Assembly (NCBI GenBank): GCA_028554795.2
Contig: CM068835.1
Coordinates: 62,707,719 to 62,771,718 of the forward strand
DNA: 64,000 nucleotides
Direction: 5' to 3'
Source: Sinohyriopsis cumingii
Lineage: Eukaryota; Mollusca; Bivalvia; Unionida; Unionidae
Under the pieces are notes generated by a model that did not search any database, was not told where the DNA came from, and saw only the letters and a list, made by a program, of their open reading frames with translations. The number at the start of each line of letters is the position of its first letter. Position 1 is the stretch's first letter. Shown here piece by piece: positions 42,591 to 48,033 of the stretch. The translations under genes were made by a program, and so were the position numbers.

Positions 42591-45568
42591 TTCATTCATA
42601 TAAATAGTATCTTGCAAGAGTCAAATAAGTGTTTATTTTCTGCAGCTTTTATCATTACCACTCTAAACAGTTAAAACAATTTTTTGCACGCATGACAGTT
42701 TATACAACACTTGGTGTCATTCAATTTCCTTTCTCTCCCCAAGTGAGATTGCACAATTTTCCAAAGATATTTACACCATACTTGGAGGGAAAATAATAGT
42801 CTTAATTGATTTTCAGAGCAGAACAAGGTATGCAGGACAGCTAATTCATGCTGAAAATCAATTTTTCTGACACTATCACAGCAAAGAAATATTGTGTCAT
42901 ATTAAATTCAACACCGTGCTTTGCTGTCAAAATGTCAGCAGTATGATGCCATGCATTTATTAATCAAAATTAGCATGCAATGCTTGTATTAAAATCGATG
43001 CTCCATACTTGTATCAATCAACACTGGTGTTCCATGTTTGTATTAATCAAAACTGGTATGCCATGCTTGTATCAATCAAAATCAGAATGCCATGTTTTTA
43101 TCAGTGAAAGTCAGTGTGCCATGCTTGTATCAATCCAAATCAGTATGCCATGTTTGAATCAATCAAAATCAGTATGTCATGCTTGTATCAATCAAAATCA
43201 GTATGCCATGCTTGAATCAATCAAAATCAGTATGCCATGTTTGAATCAATCAAAATCAGTATGCCATGTTTTGTATGAATCAAAATCAGTATACCAAGCT
43301 TGAATTAATCAAAATCAGTATGCCATGTTTGTATGAATCAAAATCAGTATACCAAGCTTGTATCAATCAAAATCAGTATGTCATGCTTGTATCAATCATA
43401 ATCAGTAATGCCATGCTTGAATTAATCAAAATCAATATGTTAATGCTTGTATCAATCAAAATCAGTATGCCATGCTTGAATCAATCAAAATCAGTATGTC
43501 ATGCTTGTGTCAATCAAAATCAGTAATGCCATGTTTGAATCAATCAAAATCAGTATGCCATGCCTGAATTAATTAAAATCAGTATGCCATGTTTGTATGA
43601 ATCAAAATCAGTATACCAAGCTTGAATCAATCAAAATCAGTATACCAAGCTTGAATCAATCAAAATCAGTATGTCATGCTTGTATCAATCATAATCAGTA
43701 ATGCCATGCTTGAATTAATTAAAATCAATACGTTAATGCTTGTATCAATCAAAATCAGTATGCCATAATATTATCAGTGAAAGTCTGTATGCCATGCTAG
43801 TATCAATCCAAATCTGTATGCCAAGCTTGTATCAGTGAAAGTCAGTATGCCATGCTTGAATCAATCCAAAACTGTATGCCAAGCCTGTATAAATGAAAGT
43901 CAATATGCCATGCTTGCATCAGTCCAAATCAGTATGCCATGCTTGAATTAATCAAAGTCAGTATGCCATGCTTGTATCAATCCAAATCAGTATGCCATGC
44001 TTGTATCAATCCAAATCAGTATGCCATGCTTGAATCAATCAAAATCAGTAAGCTATGCTTGTGTCAATCAAAATCAATAATGCCATGTTTGAATCAATCA
44101 AAATCAGTATGTTAATGCTTGTATCAATCAAAATCAGTATGCCATGCTTGTATCAATCAAAATCAGTATGCCATGCTTGTATCAGTCAAAATCAGTATGC
44201 CATGCTTGTATCAGTCAAAATCAGTATGCCATGCTTGTATCAATCAAAATCAGTATGCCATGCTTGTATCAATGAAAATCAGTATGCCATGCTTGAATTA
44301 ATCAAAATCAGTATGATTTTGTTGTTGTTGTTGTTGTTGTTGTAGGGTTTAATGCCCTATTTCAGCACACGACTTGCTATACATGGCGGCCAGTATTAAT
44401 GGTGGAGGAAGAACCTGGGAGAACCCCAGAAAGAACCACCGACCCACGAGAAGCTATTGGCAAGCTTTCTCACATACCCACATTGGCTGAATCCAAGACT
44501 CGAACCTACAGAGACAGAGGTGAGATGGCAGTGATCTGTAATGGAGAGCGCTTTAGACCACTCAGCCACACGGGGCCCCCAGTATGATTTTGCATGAGGT
44601 GACAAAATATTTTGAAATATGCACCTGAAAAAAATGTTTTATCTTCAGGCAAAACAAATAAATGGTTTTCCTTTAAAATGGCAAGGAAAACAGTTAAAAT
44701 AATATGATACTGACATTAAAGATAAAAACATTTGAGCCTACTGCTGATCAAAGGCAAAATGTGAGCTCATCCTGTGGTCCTGCATTTAGTTTGGGTTGTG
44801 CAATGTCCACCTGTTTATCATTTACTATTTGCAATTTTGAACACTTCTAAAATAAATTGCTTAATATAATAAGGTCATATAAAACAATAGGCATCCTGGG
44901 ATAAAGACCTTAAGTATTCTGCAGAATGGTTCCAATCCACATCAGACATGGCTTTTGATACTAACAACTTACAATGCCTTCATGACAGAATGCTCCGTGT
45001 TCATTTTGGTTGAGCAGTGTTTGGATGAGACACTGTGTTTAAACATTTTTAATAAAACAATTTTAGTAATAGAAGCCAAATTTAAATATGGGGCAGTATC
45101 ATTTGCAGGCCCTCATGCATGAAATCTCTATGCTAAATATGTCTGAAACTGGTCAAGTATTGGGTTTTCAATAAAACTGAAAATAGAAATGTTGTTCTAA
45201 GGAGACACAGGGAATCCAAGTCATACTGTAAGCTCACTTGGTCTTAAAGTATTTTTTTATAGAAATAATAAACCCATCATGATCATAAATGGACTCTCAT
45301 TTATCAGTGATTTTTTGCAAATATTTCTGAAGACACTGTATCCATGAACATGGGGTGAAACTGTGATTTGAAGAAAACTTCTAGAGTTCAAAGGCTGTAA
45401 CAATATTGGGATTAAACTAATATACATACCGTGTTTATGTAAGTATGTAATTGCACTGGCCAACTTTTGAGTTATCTTCTTGACTTCACCTTCTGGAAAA
45501 TACTTCCTCTCTTTTAAAGCATCTGCAAGCTCCCCACCTTCACAAAGTTCCATCACCAAATACATTCT
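13600..45568 (-). CDS. STK33: STK33-like serine/threonine kinase, C-terminal nine exons (5' exons not in window)
   Basis: Spliced minus-strand gene. Exons in transcript order: 45568-45430, 38449-38367, 37808-37724, 35481-35406, 33114-32996, 32485-32400, 24675-24466, 21618-21550, 13854-13600. All junctions have AG/GT boundaries and compatible phases, giving 373 residues and a stop. Order of domains: hinge YLVMELCEGGEL (res 3-14), catalytic loop HRDLKLEN (50-57), DFG (77-79), GTPNYM-SPE (97-105), DIWAMG (117-122), LFELI (145-149), PAHR (180-183), then STNVLEMMKAW (about 202-212), which matches the motif after the kinase domain of vertebrate STK33, and a basic C-terminus. The HRD aspartate, its lysine and asparagine, and the DFG aspartate are present, so an active kinase is expected. 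The N-lobe (glycine loop, VAIK lysine; roughly 185 residues in the human protein) is missing, probably upstream of the window. STK33 is a CAMK-group kinase linked in vertebrates to vimentin phosphorylation and sperm flagellum assembly; function here is inferred from the family. Confidence 0.93.
14834..15626 (-). pseudogene. DIRS-type retroelement 1, tyrosine recombinase part
   Basis: Minus-strand frames read LNKTPFKPLFVFSMAYLS, FLVTLALLGRISEMHYLTLK, matching the DIRS/Ngaro tyrosine-recombinase core 'L..PFEPL...SL..L..KT.FL.ALTS.RR.SELHAL', followed downstream by EEYHLFLSTTQSRKGQY, which resembles the C-terminal 'RT...LF.SY..G' segment. The catalytic arginine motif is degraded (LLGRISE) and frames are broken, so it is non-functional. 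The RT/RNase H part of the same element continues at 17896-19700 beyond the hAT insertion. Confidence 0.72.
14960..15180. repeat. ~157-bp duplication inside DIRS element 1
   Basis: 'aagtcctgctgatgcccctgtg..gggtcccatgcacacagtg' at about 14968 recurs with a few changes at about 15125. The linked 'cacttgtctgataactattc' block is seen at 15088 and, beyond the hAT insertion, at 17896; a matching 'actcccactttcc.acctaggctttca' block is at 15026 and 15555. Split direct repeats are typical of Ngaro/PAT-like DIRS elements, so these may be the element's own terminal repeats. Confidence 0.6.
15627..17895 (+). mobile_element. hAT-superfamily-like DNA transposon, 2269 bp, 5-bp TSD
   Basis: Terminal inverted repeats: CAGGGCTCAAAATTAGCGG at the left, and CAGGGCTCGAATTTAACAC as the reverse complement of the right end. 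Flanking duplication 'cactt' at 15622-15626 and 17896-17900. The empty target survives as a neighbouring duplicate (15083-15110, 'ctaacacttgtctgataac') with one 'cactt', confirming the boundaries. Subterminal regions repeat 'ctagcccg/gggctagtaa' and 'ggactagtaaa'. A TTF-zinc-finger-like frame lies inside (16966-17193). Five-base duplications are reported for a hAT subgroup (hAT5); that assignment is inference. Confidence 0.82.
16966..17193 (+). pseudogene. hAT transposase TTF-type zinc-finger fragment
   Basis: 75-codon frame inside the 15.6-17.9 kb transposon. KTSSFVAGCSNFKTESVNVH followed by ESCAQH matches the zinc-binding region of hAT-derived transposases and domesticated relatives such as KIAA1586/ZNF862 ('..FxxGCxNFxxxxLxxHxxSxxH'). 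The upstream CxxC pair is not visible and no RNase-H catalytic domain follows, so this is a broken remnant. The start codon is not meaningful. Confidence 0.6.
17896..19700 (-). pseudogene. DIRS-type retroelement 1, RNase H / reverse transcriptase part
   Basis: Reading minus across frameshifts near 18420-17950 gives VLTVPT-LADQNKMVHLPFGL ('LNVLADxLSRxxxxxTEW'), KASNHNISCPRSESLSSLS ('KLPxYVSPVPDPxAxAVDALS'), NSIDAYAFSPESLIQKARES ('IDAYAFPPFxLIxKVLxKIRES') and a stop-broken 'ECRxLLIAPxWPxQxW' region. This is the RNase H C-terminal end of DIRS elements and lies, as expected, upstream of the recombinase. The part above about 18.5 kb has the same composition but I could not place motifs; its upper limit is approximate. 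Confidence 0.68.
19700..21549. other. STK33 intron; nothing identified
   Basis: AT-rich unique-looking sequence between the DIRS relic and the small tail exon. Open frames here are short and have no splice-supported coding signal. Confidence 0.4.
21550..21618 (-). CDS. STK33: STK33 exon: small Gly/Ser/Arg-rich tail exon
   Basis: 69-nt, phase 0/0 exon between 'tatgtatttcag' and 'gtagttttg', encoding 23 residues (NDSSGRRGSGG..GRRSQ). No similarity to a known domain. It is accepted because both splice sites are good and the phases keep frame with the exons on either side. It could be alternatively skipped without breaking the frame. Confidence 0.75.
21619..23795. other. STK33 intron; fragmentary dispersed repeats only
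   Basis: No exon recognised. At 23290-23350 there is 'catggtctttcaagacaag..cctctcaaaactgtt', similar to segments at 31.05-31.13, 32.2-32.3 and 52.1-52.2 kb, suggesting a dispersed 'ctctca/agacaggtggtc' repeat. Confidence 0.4.
23796..24115 (-). mobile_element. SINE-B copy (tRNA-like head, (CA)n end)
   Basis: Sense strand starts 'ccggtggtttagtggttagag' (A-box-like), has 'ggtcatgagatcgatcccc' (B-box-like), then the body 'gtgtcaggataatgtgactgg' and ends 'aatccaagtcacacacac'. Flanks 'aaatatctct'/'aaaatctct' form a probable imperfect target duplication. Confidence 0.82.
24466..24675 (-). CDS. STK33: STK33 exon: post-kinase STNVLEMMKAW motif and acidic linker
   Basis: 210-nt, phase 0/0 exon between 'ctctttgtttag' and 'gtaaaataaaac'. 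It encodes 70 residues, beginning GVSRNSTNVLEMMKAW, nearly the same as the segment just after the catalytic domain of vertebrate STK33. The remainder is a Glu/Thr/Ser-rich, low-complexity, probably disordered linker. This motif is the main reason for calling STK33 rather than another CAMK kinase. Confidence 0.94.
25355..25382. repeat. (GA)n microsatellite
   Basis: Fourteen perfect GA dinucleotides. Confidence 0.95.
25383..26588. other. STK33 intron; no feature recognised
   Basis: AT-rich with scattered 'aaggtcaa' motifs of the kind found in the degenerate arrays further right. No exon or complete element. Confidence 0.35.
26600..26875 (-). mobile_element. SINE-B copy with 11-bp target duplication
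   Basis: Same head, body and 'aatccaagtcacac' end as the copy at 23.8-24.1 kb. Flanking duplication tcta(a/g)cctggg at 26589-26599 and 26876-26886 (10 of 11 matches). An internal deletion removes part of the body. Confidence 0.87.
26887..27735 (-). pseudogene. DIRS-type retroelement 2, RNase H region
   Basis: Minus frames at about 27609-26895 give HHITTDNMSIIAFI ('xxIATDNTTVVxYI', RNase H), SATFHVKGIL ('xARHIPGxxN'), LNLKLPLYDLFC ('xxKLPLYxSP'), DQRAWVADTFCLRLEHLPTF ('DPRAWAVDALCLxWxxLxAY'), SSQRPQESWFIILLNLLVDD ('WPRQSWFxxLLxLLVDxP'), ELPLRRDQLLQHRGSLMYNT ('LPLRRDLLRQPxSxLFHPNP') and QIFHLHGRPIS ('QxLxLHAWxLS'). Order and spacing are those of DIRS elements. It needs frameshifts and carries stops, so it is a relic. 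The element's downstream end is cut at the SINE-B insertion site. Confidence 0.82.
27738..28838 (+). mobile_element. Probable solo LTR of a Gypsy-like element
   Basis: Starts TGTCACGGAATGG, a usual Gypsy LTR start. It contains a TATA-like box (tataaata, 28655-28662) and AATAAA at 28793-28798 close to the 3' end, in the U3-R-U5 order expected on the plus strand. It interrupts DIRS relic 2, whose type of sequence resumes after about 28840. No gag-pol or second LTR is present. The exact 3' end and target duplication could not be fixed; 'agac' just before 27738 and again after 28845 is a candidate. Confidence 0.6.
28040..28290. repeat. Degenerate GTCCGGAG-rich block in the LTR U3
   Basis: Repeated 'gtccggag(g)gtctaat' type units, some twenty to fifty bases apart, more GC-rich than the surroundings. 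Possible regulatory repeats of the LTR promoter. Confidence 0.6.
28840..29760 (-). pseudogene. Probable upstream part of DIRS relic 2
   Basis: Same composition as the RNase H region on the far side of the LTR, without AT-rich intron character. Short open frames exist on both strands (29419-29610 plus; 28938-29120 plus). I could not place RT or gag motifs, so assignment rests on position and composition. Confidence 0.4.
29761..32399. other. STK33 intron with dispersed repeats
   Basis: 30790-31010 (cacttcatctctgtactttgttctatatgtggg..ccattctccaa) recurs in diverged form at 50370-50520. 31040-31130 and 32050-32310 carry 'agacaggtggtctctc' / 'gacaggtggtcgttc' segments of another dispersed family. 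The 123-codon frame at 30778-31149 falls in this repeat and is not taken as a gene. Confidence 0.5.
32400..32485 (-). CDS. STK33: STK33 exon: end of kinase domain (subdomain XI)
   Basis: 86-nt exon between 'aaatttgtttttgtag' and 'gtaagtaca', encoding AKKCIEGMLKVDPAHRYAAS, then EVLSHQWLT. The PAHR arginine that pairs with the APE-type glutamate is present. HQWL is the usual C-terminal end of CAMK-type catalytic domains. Confidence 0.95.
32996..33114 (-). CDS. STK33: STK33 exon: C-lobe helices (subdomain X)
   Basis: 119-nt exon between 'cgttttctttcacag' and 'gtatctttttac'. It reads LLCGNFPFRSKDKDEDSLFE, then LIKKGQLDFSDEIWNDVSSD, colinear with the human LLRGEPPF...LFELIRKG segment. It ends one base into a codon. 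Confidence 0.94.
33115..34766. other. STK33 intron; no feature recognised
   Basis: AT-rich; open frames at 33522-33737 and 34531-34764 lack domain or splice support. Confidence 0.4.
34767..34924. repeat. 35-bp tandem repeat, 4.5 copies
   Basis: Units begin 'aaatggttctactagtga' at 34767, 34802, 34837, 34872 and 34907. Divergence is low, so the array is young. Confidence 0.93.
35406..35481 (-). CDS. STK33: STK33 exon: SPE and DIW motifs (subdomains VIII-IX)
   Basis: 76-nt exon between 'ttgtttcag' and 'gtaagtagg', reading SPEIIDNKTYSQQCDIWAMG then VIVFT. SPE stands in place of the commoner APE; DIWAMG is the helix-F motif. It ends two bases into a leucine codon. Confidence 0.94.
35482..36389. 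other. STK33 intron; nothing recognised
   Basis: AT-rich intron between the SPE/DIW exon and the degenerate array at 36.4 kb. No exon or complete element. Confidence 0.35.
36390..37640. repeat. Degenerate ~140-bp array, locus 1
   Basis: Recurring blocks 'tttctgtcaaatttggtcaaattctg', 'gagaagaatttaaag..ttta' and 'atggtggc(c)atatttgatggcagat..catcatttg' at roughly 140-bp steps, strongly diverged. The same blocks form arrays at 52.95-54.45 and 55.5-57.0 kb, in the same orientation. Confidence 0.72.
37724..37808 (-). CDS. STK33: STK33 exon: DFG motif and activation segment
   Basis: 85-nt exon between 'ttttcttctcag' and 'gtaagtatt'. It encodes VTDFGLSVVKGVG, then ENMMQDFCGTPNYM: the magnesium-binding DFG and the activation segment up to the P+1 loop. 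It ends one base into the next codon, which the following exon completes as S of the SPE motif. Confidence 0.95.
37905..38136 (+). mobile_element. SINE-C copy (tRNA-like head)
   Basis: 'actcagtgaacagcatgcc' (A-box-like) and 'ggtgccagttctattcc' (B-box-like), then a body with 'ctgagcaagacatactgctcacaattgcct' and a tetranucleotide tail (aatc/aatg)n. Degenerate. Confidence 0.6.
38367..38449 (-). CDS. STK33: STK33 exon: catalytic loop (HRDLKLEN)
   Basis: 83-nt exon between 'tgtttttccag' and 'gtatgaaat'. With the carried-over G it reads DIVHRDLKLENILL, then a short acidic insert (NPHDPEDK) and LHIK. The HRD aspartate, the catalytic-loop lysine and the metal-binding asparagine are intact. It ends in phase 0. 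Confidence 0.95.
39325..39440 (+). mobile_element. SINE 3' fragment
   Basis: 'cccagatcagctgtctcagtaag..tttcctcagcatggcatagctaacaatg..aaaccaac' matches the 3' part of the SINE at 63.8-63.96 kb. The tRNA head is missing. Confidence 0.55.
40085..40275. repeat. Cluster of GTTCATGAAC palindromes
   Basis: At least ten full or partial copies of the 10-bp palindrome gttcatgaac in under 200 bp, irregularly spaced. Confidence 0.85.
40337..40398. repeat. (AT)31 microsatellite
   Basis: Uninterrupted AT dinucleotides. Confidence 0.97.
40401..40613. repeat. 41-bp tandem repeat, about 5 copies
   Basis: Units 'gcgcaagctagttttaattt' plus 'ctgaag(a/c)aaacaagtaagttc'. The first copy is diverged, the rest nearly identical. 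Continues into a palindrome-rich GCAAGCTTGC region to about 40770. Confidence 0.9.
40614..40639. repeat. Perfect 26-bp palindrome (AAGCTT/GCAAGCTTGC core)
   Basis: The 26 bases equal their own reverse complement, centred on gcaagcttgc. It sits at the right end of the 41-bp array and is followed by several looser 'gcaagc/gcttgc' pairs. Capable of hairpin or cruciform extrusion. Confidence 0.9.
40823..40963 (-). mobile_element. SINE-B 5' fragment (tRNA-like head retained)
   Basis: Complement of 'ccgctccggtggcctagtgg..ctctgcct..ggtcgtgggtttgatccc' then 'ggccaagtcataccaaagac' and 'ggtgctcagcattt'. The 3' half is absent. Confidence 0.78.
40964..42521. other. STK33 intron; no feature recognised
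   Basis: AT-rich; open frames here (41382-41594, 41525-41791) show no domain or splice support. Confidence 0.35.
42522..42588. repeat. (AT)33 microsatellite
   Basis: Uninterrupted TA/AT dinucleotides followed by (TTCA)n. Confidence 0.97.
42960..44309. repeat. 29-bp satellite, about 46 copies
   Basis: Unit: 'atgccatgcttgtatcaa' + 'tcaaaatcagt'. The left edge (42960-43130) and parts of 43760-43930 are more diverged. Because 29 is not a multiple of three, all three plus frames give the same repeating peptide, which explains the long apparent open frames at 42980-43526 and 44055-44345. There are no unique spacers, so it is not a CRISPR array. Confidence 0.95.
44322..44580 (-). mobile_element. 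SINE-A copy at the edge of the 29-bp satellite, 12-bp TSD
   Basis: Full-length SINE-A in reverse: (GTT)n, 'gggtttaatgccctatttcagc', 'tggcggccagtattaatggtgg', then B-box and A-box complements, ending 'ggggccccc'. Target duplication agtatgattttg at 44310-44321 and 44581-44592; the first copy is the last satellite unit. Confidence 0.93.
44593..45429. other. STK33 intron; nothing recognised
   Basis: AT-rich intron directly 3' of the hinge exon. No repeat family identified. Confidence 0.35.
45430..45568 (-). CDS. STK33: STK33 exon: kinase hinge and start of C-lobe (subdomains V-VIa)
   Basis: 139-nt exon starting in phase 0 after 'ttcttgcag' and ending one base into a codon before 'gtatgtata'. 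It encodes 46 residues, starting RMYLVMELCEGGEL (the hinge, where MELCE is the STK33 signature) and ending ASAITYLHKH. It is the most 5' kinase exon I can support in the window; no exon for the glycine-rich loop or ATP-binding lysine was found upstream. Confidence 0.93.
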
Positions 45569-46059
45569 CTGCAAGAACATTACAGGATGCCTGAGTTGTA
45601 ATTGTCTAAATGGGGATGAATACTTAATTTGCTGTATATTCTAGATATGACCAACAGATCAAAGGTGTTGAATGAGCAAATATACACTGATTGTATATAG
45701 GATATCTCAAATGCCATTAAATTGTCTCTAACTTGTTTATCCATAATACTTATTTAAACAATTCCTTAACTAAAAAAAGAGCAAAAATAAAAAATAATTA
45801 GGTTAATGTATTATTTCTGTCTTGGACAATCAACACAGGTGTTGCCAACTAAGCTTATACTATAACCCAACTTATACCAGTCACAGTCGACTGGTTCAAT
45901 GGAGGTAGAGGAGGCAACAGCTAATTGTAAACAAAAGTAACACACTTTCTGGTACACTTAATCATTAAGTATATCTATGTATTCTTATTTTTACAAGTTG
46001 TTATAAATATTTAGCGAAACAAAATGTGCAACAAGAGCCATCAGGATTTCAGGATCCTT

Positions 46060-46089
46060 AACACACACACACATACACACACACACACA
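46060..46089. repeat. (CA)n microsatellite
   Basis: Near-perfect CA tract joined to a decayed SINE-A on its right. Confidence 0.9.
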
Positions 46090-46255
46090 TTGTTGTTAAA
46101 GATTTAATGCCATTTTTCAGCACATGCATGTTAGGCCATGGCTGTAAGTATATCTTGTATAGGAAAAAACTGAAAAAGTGTATGACCCATGGGAGTTATT
46201 GGCTAGCTTTTTCACATACCCACATTGGCCAAGTCCAGACCTGAATGCTTGCAGA
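46090..46255 (-). mobile_element. Decayed SINE-A copy
   Basis: 'tgttgtt..gatttaatgccatttttcagcac' and 'ttattggctagctttttcacatacccacattggcc' are SINE-A body blocks in reverse; the tRNA head is unrecognisable. Confidence 0.7.
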
Positions 46256-46317
46256 CTAAGTCCATGTAATAGTCACACTATCACACTGTGATTGTTTTGT
46301 ATACATATAAACATGTA

Positions 46318-46321
<4 letters not shown>

Positions 46322-46384
<63 letters not shown>
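46322..46384. repeat. (AT)n microsatellite
   Basis: About 31 AT dinucleotides, directly next to the ~57-bp tandem array. Confidence 0.97.
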
Positions 46385-46391
<7 letters not shown>

Positions 46392-47155
46392 TATCACAAT
46401 AACTGCTTTATATACATGTATGTATGTTTCATATTCAGTGCACTATCCAAACTATCACACTGTGATTGCTTATATACATGTACACATGTATCATATTCAG
46501 TGCACTATCCAAACTATCACACTGTGACTACTTTATATACATGTACACATGGATCATATTCAGTGCACTATCTACACATCACACTGTGATTGCTTTATAT
46601 ACATTTATATATGTATTATATTCAGTGCACTATCACATTGTGACTGCTTTATATGTAGGAAAATATGTATCATATTCATTGTACTCAAGCTATCACAATG
46701 TGACTGCTTTATATGCAGGAAAATATGTAATCATATTCAGTGCACTCAAGCTATCACAATGTGACTGCTTTATATACACATATAAATGTATCATATTCAG
46801 TGCAATCATGTTATCACACTGTGACTGCTTTATATGCAGGAAAATATGTAATCATATGCAGTGCACTAATGTTATCACACTGTGAATGCTTTATATACAT
46901 TTATAAATGTATCATATTCGGTGCACTCATGCTATCACAGCAGCTGCTTTATATACATGTACACATGTATCATATTCAGTGCACTCATGTTATCACACTG
47001 AATGCTTTATATATATGTATATATGTATCAGATTCAGTGCACTCATGTTATCAAACTGTGACTGCTTTATATGCAGGAAAATATGTATCATATTCAGTGC
47101 ACTCAAGCTATCACAATGTGACTGCTTTATATACATGTATAAATGTATTATTTTA
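46385..47155. repeat. ~57-bp satellite-like array, about 13 copies
   Basis: Units 'ctatcacactgtgactgctt' + 'tatatacatgtacacatg' + 'tatcatattcagtgcactc', with length variants; 'acatgtacacatgt' is alternately replaced by 'gcaggaaaatatgt'. Apparent open frames across it (46466-46885, 46740-47156 and others) are repeat artefacts. Confidence 0.92.
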
Positions 47156-47369
47156 AAGTATTCTCTTCTTCACATCCAGCATGCATAAAGTCATGCAAAC
47201 CATCTTGGCAATTTATCAGATGGACTAGATAAAACAACCTTGATATGATGCATGTTAATATGCATTAAAAGAATAAAGATGCAAATGACAAATAATGCTT
47301 GATGGCCACTGAAGATGACAAATAACTTTTAAAAAAGTATGTATCATTTTGTACTGATTCTCAACTTTC

Positions 47370-47560
47370 TGCTTTTGTTGTTCTTGTGGATTTAATGCCA
47401 TTTTTCAGCACAGGATAAAAAGTCTATACATGACATCCAGCAGAATTGGTGGGGGAAGAATTACCATGAAAAAATGTAGGTATAACCACCAACCCACTGA
47501 CTCTTTGCTGGCCAAGGTTTAATTTATGTTAACCCTATCTACACTGTTCAGAATCAAGCA
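47370..47560 (-). mobile_element. Decayed SINE-A copy
   Basis: 'tttgttgttcttgtggatttaatgccatttttcagcacaggat' and a diverged 'ggtgg.ggaagaa..accaccaaccca' body, no tRNA head. Confidence 0.6.
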
Positions 47561-47996
47561 GATATTTTAGTGCTTTGTCCTAGCAACATCCATTGGATTT
47601 CATGAGTTGCCTCCCTTATTATGTAATGCCAACTAACAGCATGTAACATCAGCACATTGTATATCAGCTGAAAATGGTAAAGGCATTTGACTTTGAAAAG
47701 GATTCTTTGTAAGTTTAACATCAAAAGTGTGACTATGTACCAGAAAGAAGCCAATACAGGTGCTTTTTAGTGAAAGGTATTTGCACAAACACAAACTGGT
47801 AGTGGGAAATTGCTTATTTATGAGTCCATTCAAGTTGTGTGCTCCCCTTGTCTTGATCATGTGGGAACAGTGCTCAAATCTGAACAAATTAATTGATTGG
47901 TGACTGCACTTGCCACTGCGTTTAATGAAATTCACAGACCTGAAACACAGAAACATCTGCTTGATCTGCCAAGGTATAGATAGGATTATGTATATA

Positions 47997-48033
47997 TGTG
48001 TGTGTGTGTGTACGTGTGTGTGTGTGTGTGTGT
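47997..48033. repeat. (TG)n microsatellite
   Basis: TG tract with one 'tacg' interruption. Confidence 0.93.

Noticed and set aside
42980-44345. Several 60-107 codon open frames with repeating MPCLYQSK-type peptides
   Set aside because: They are reading frames of the 29-bp satellite; the same peptide occurs in all frames and there is no gene context.
44399-44605. Open frames within SINE copies (also at 0.56, 7.0, 55.7, 57.8 and 62.8 kb)
   Set aside because: The recurring PERTTDPREA / VAEWSKAL peptides are translations of the SINE-A body and head, not genes.
46288-47188. Open frames of 71-139 codons
   Set aside because: Products of the AT tract and ~57-bp array.
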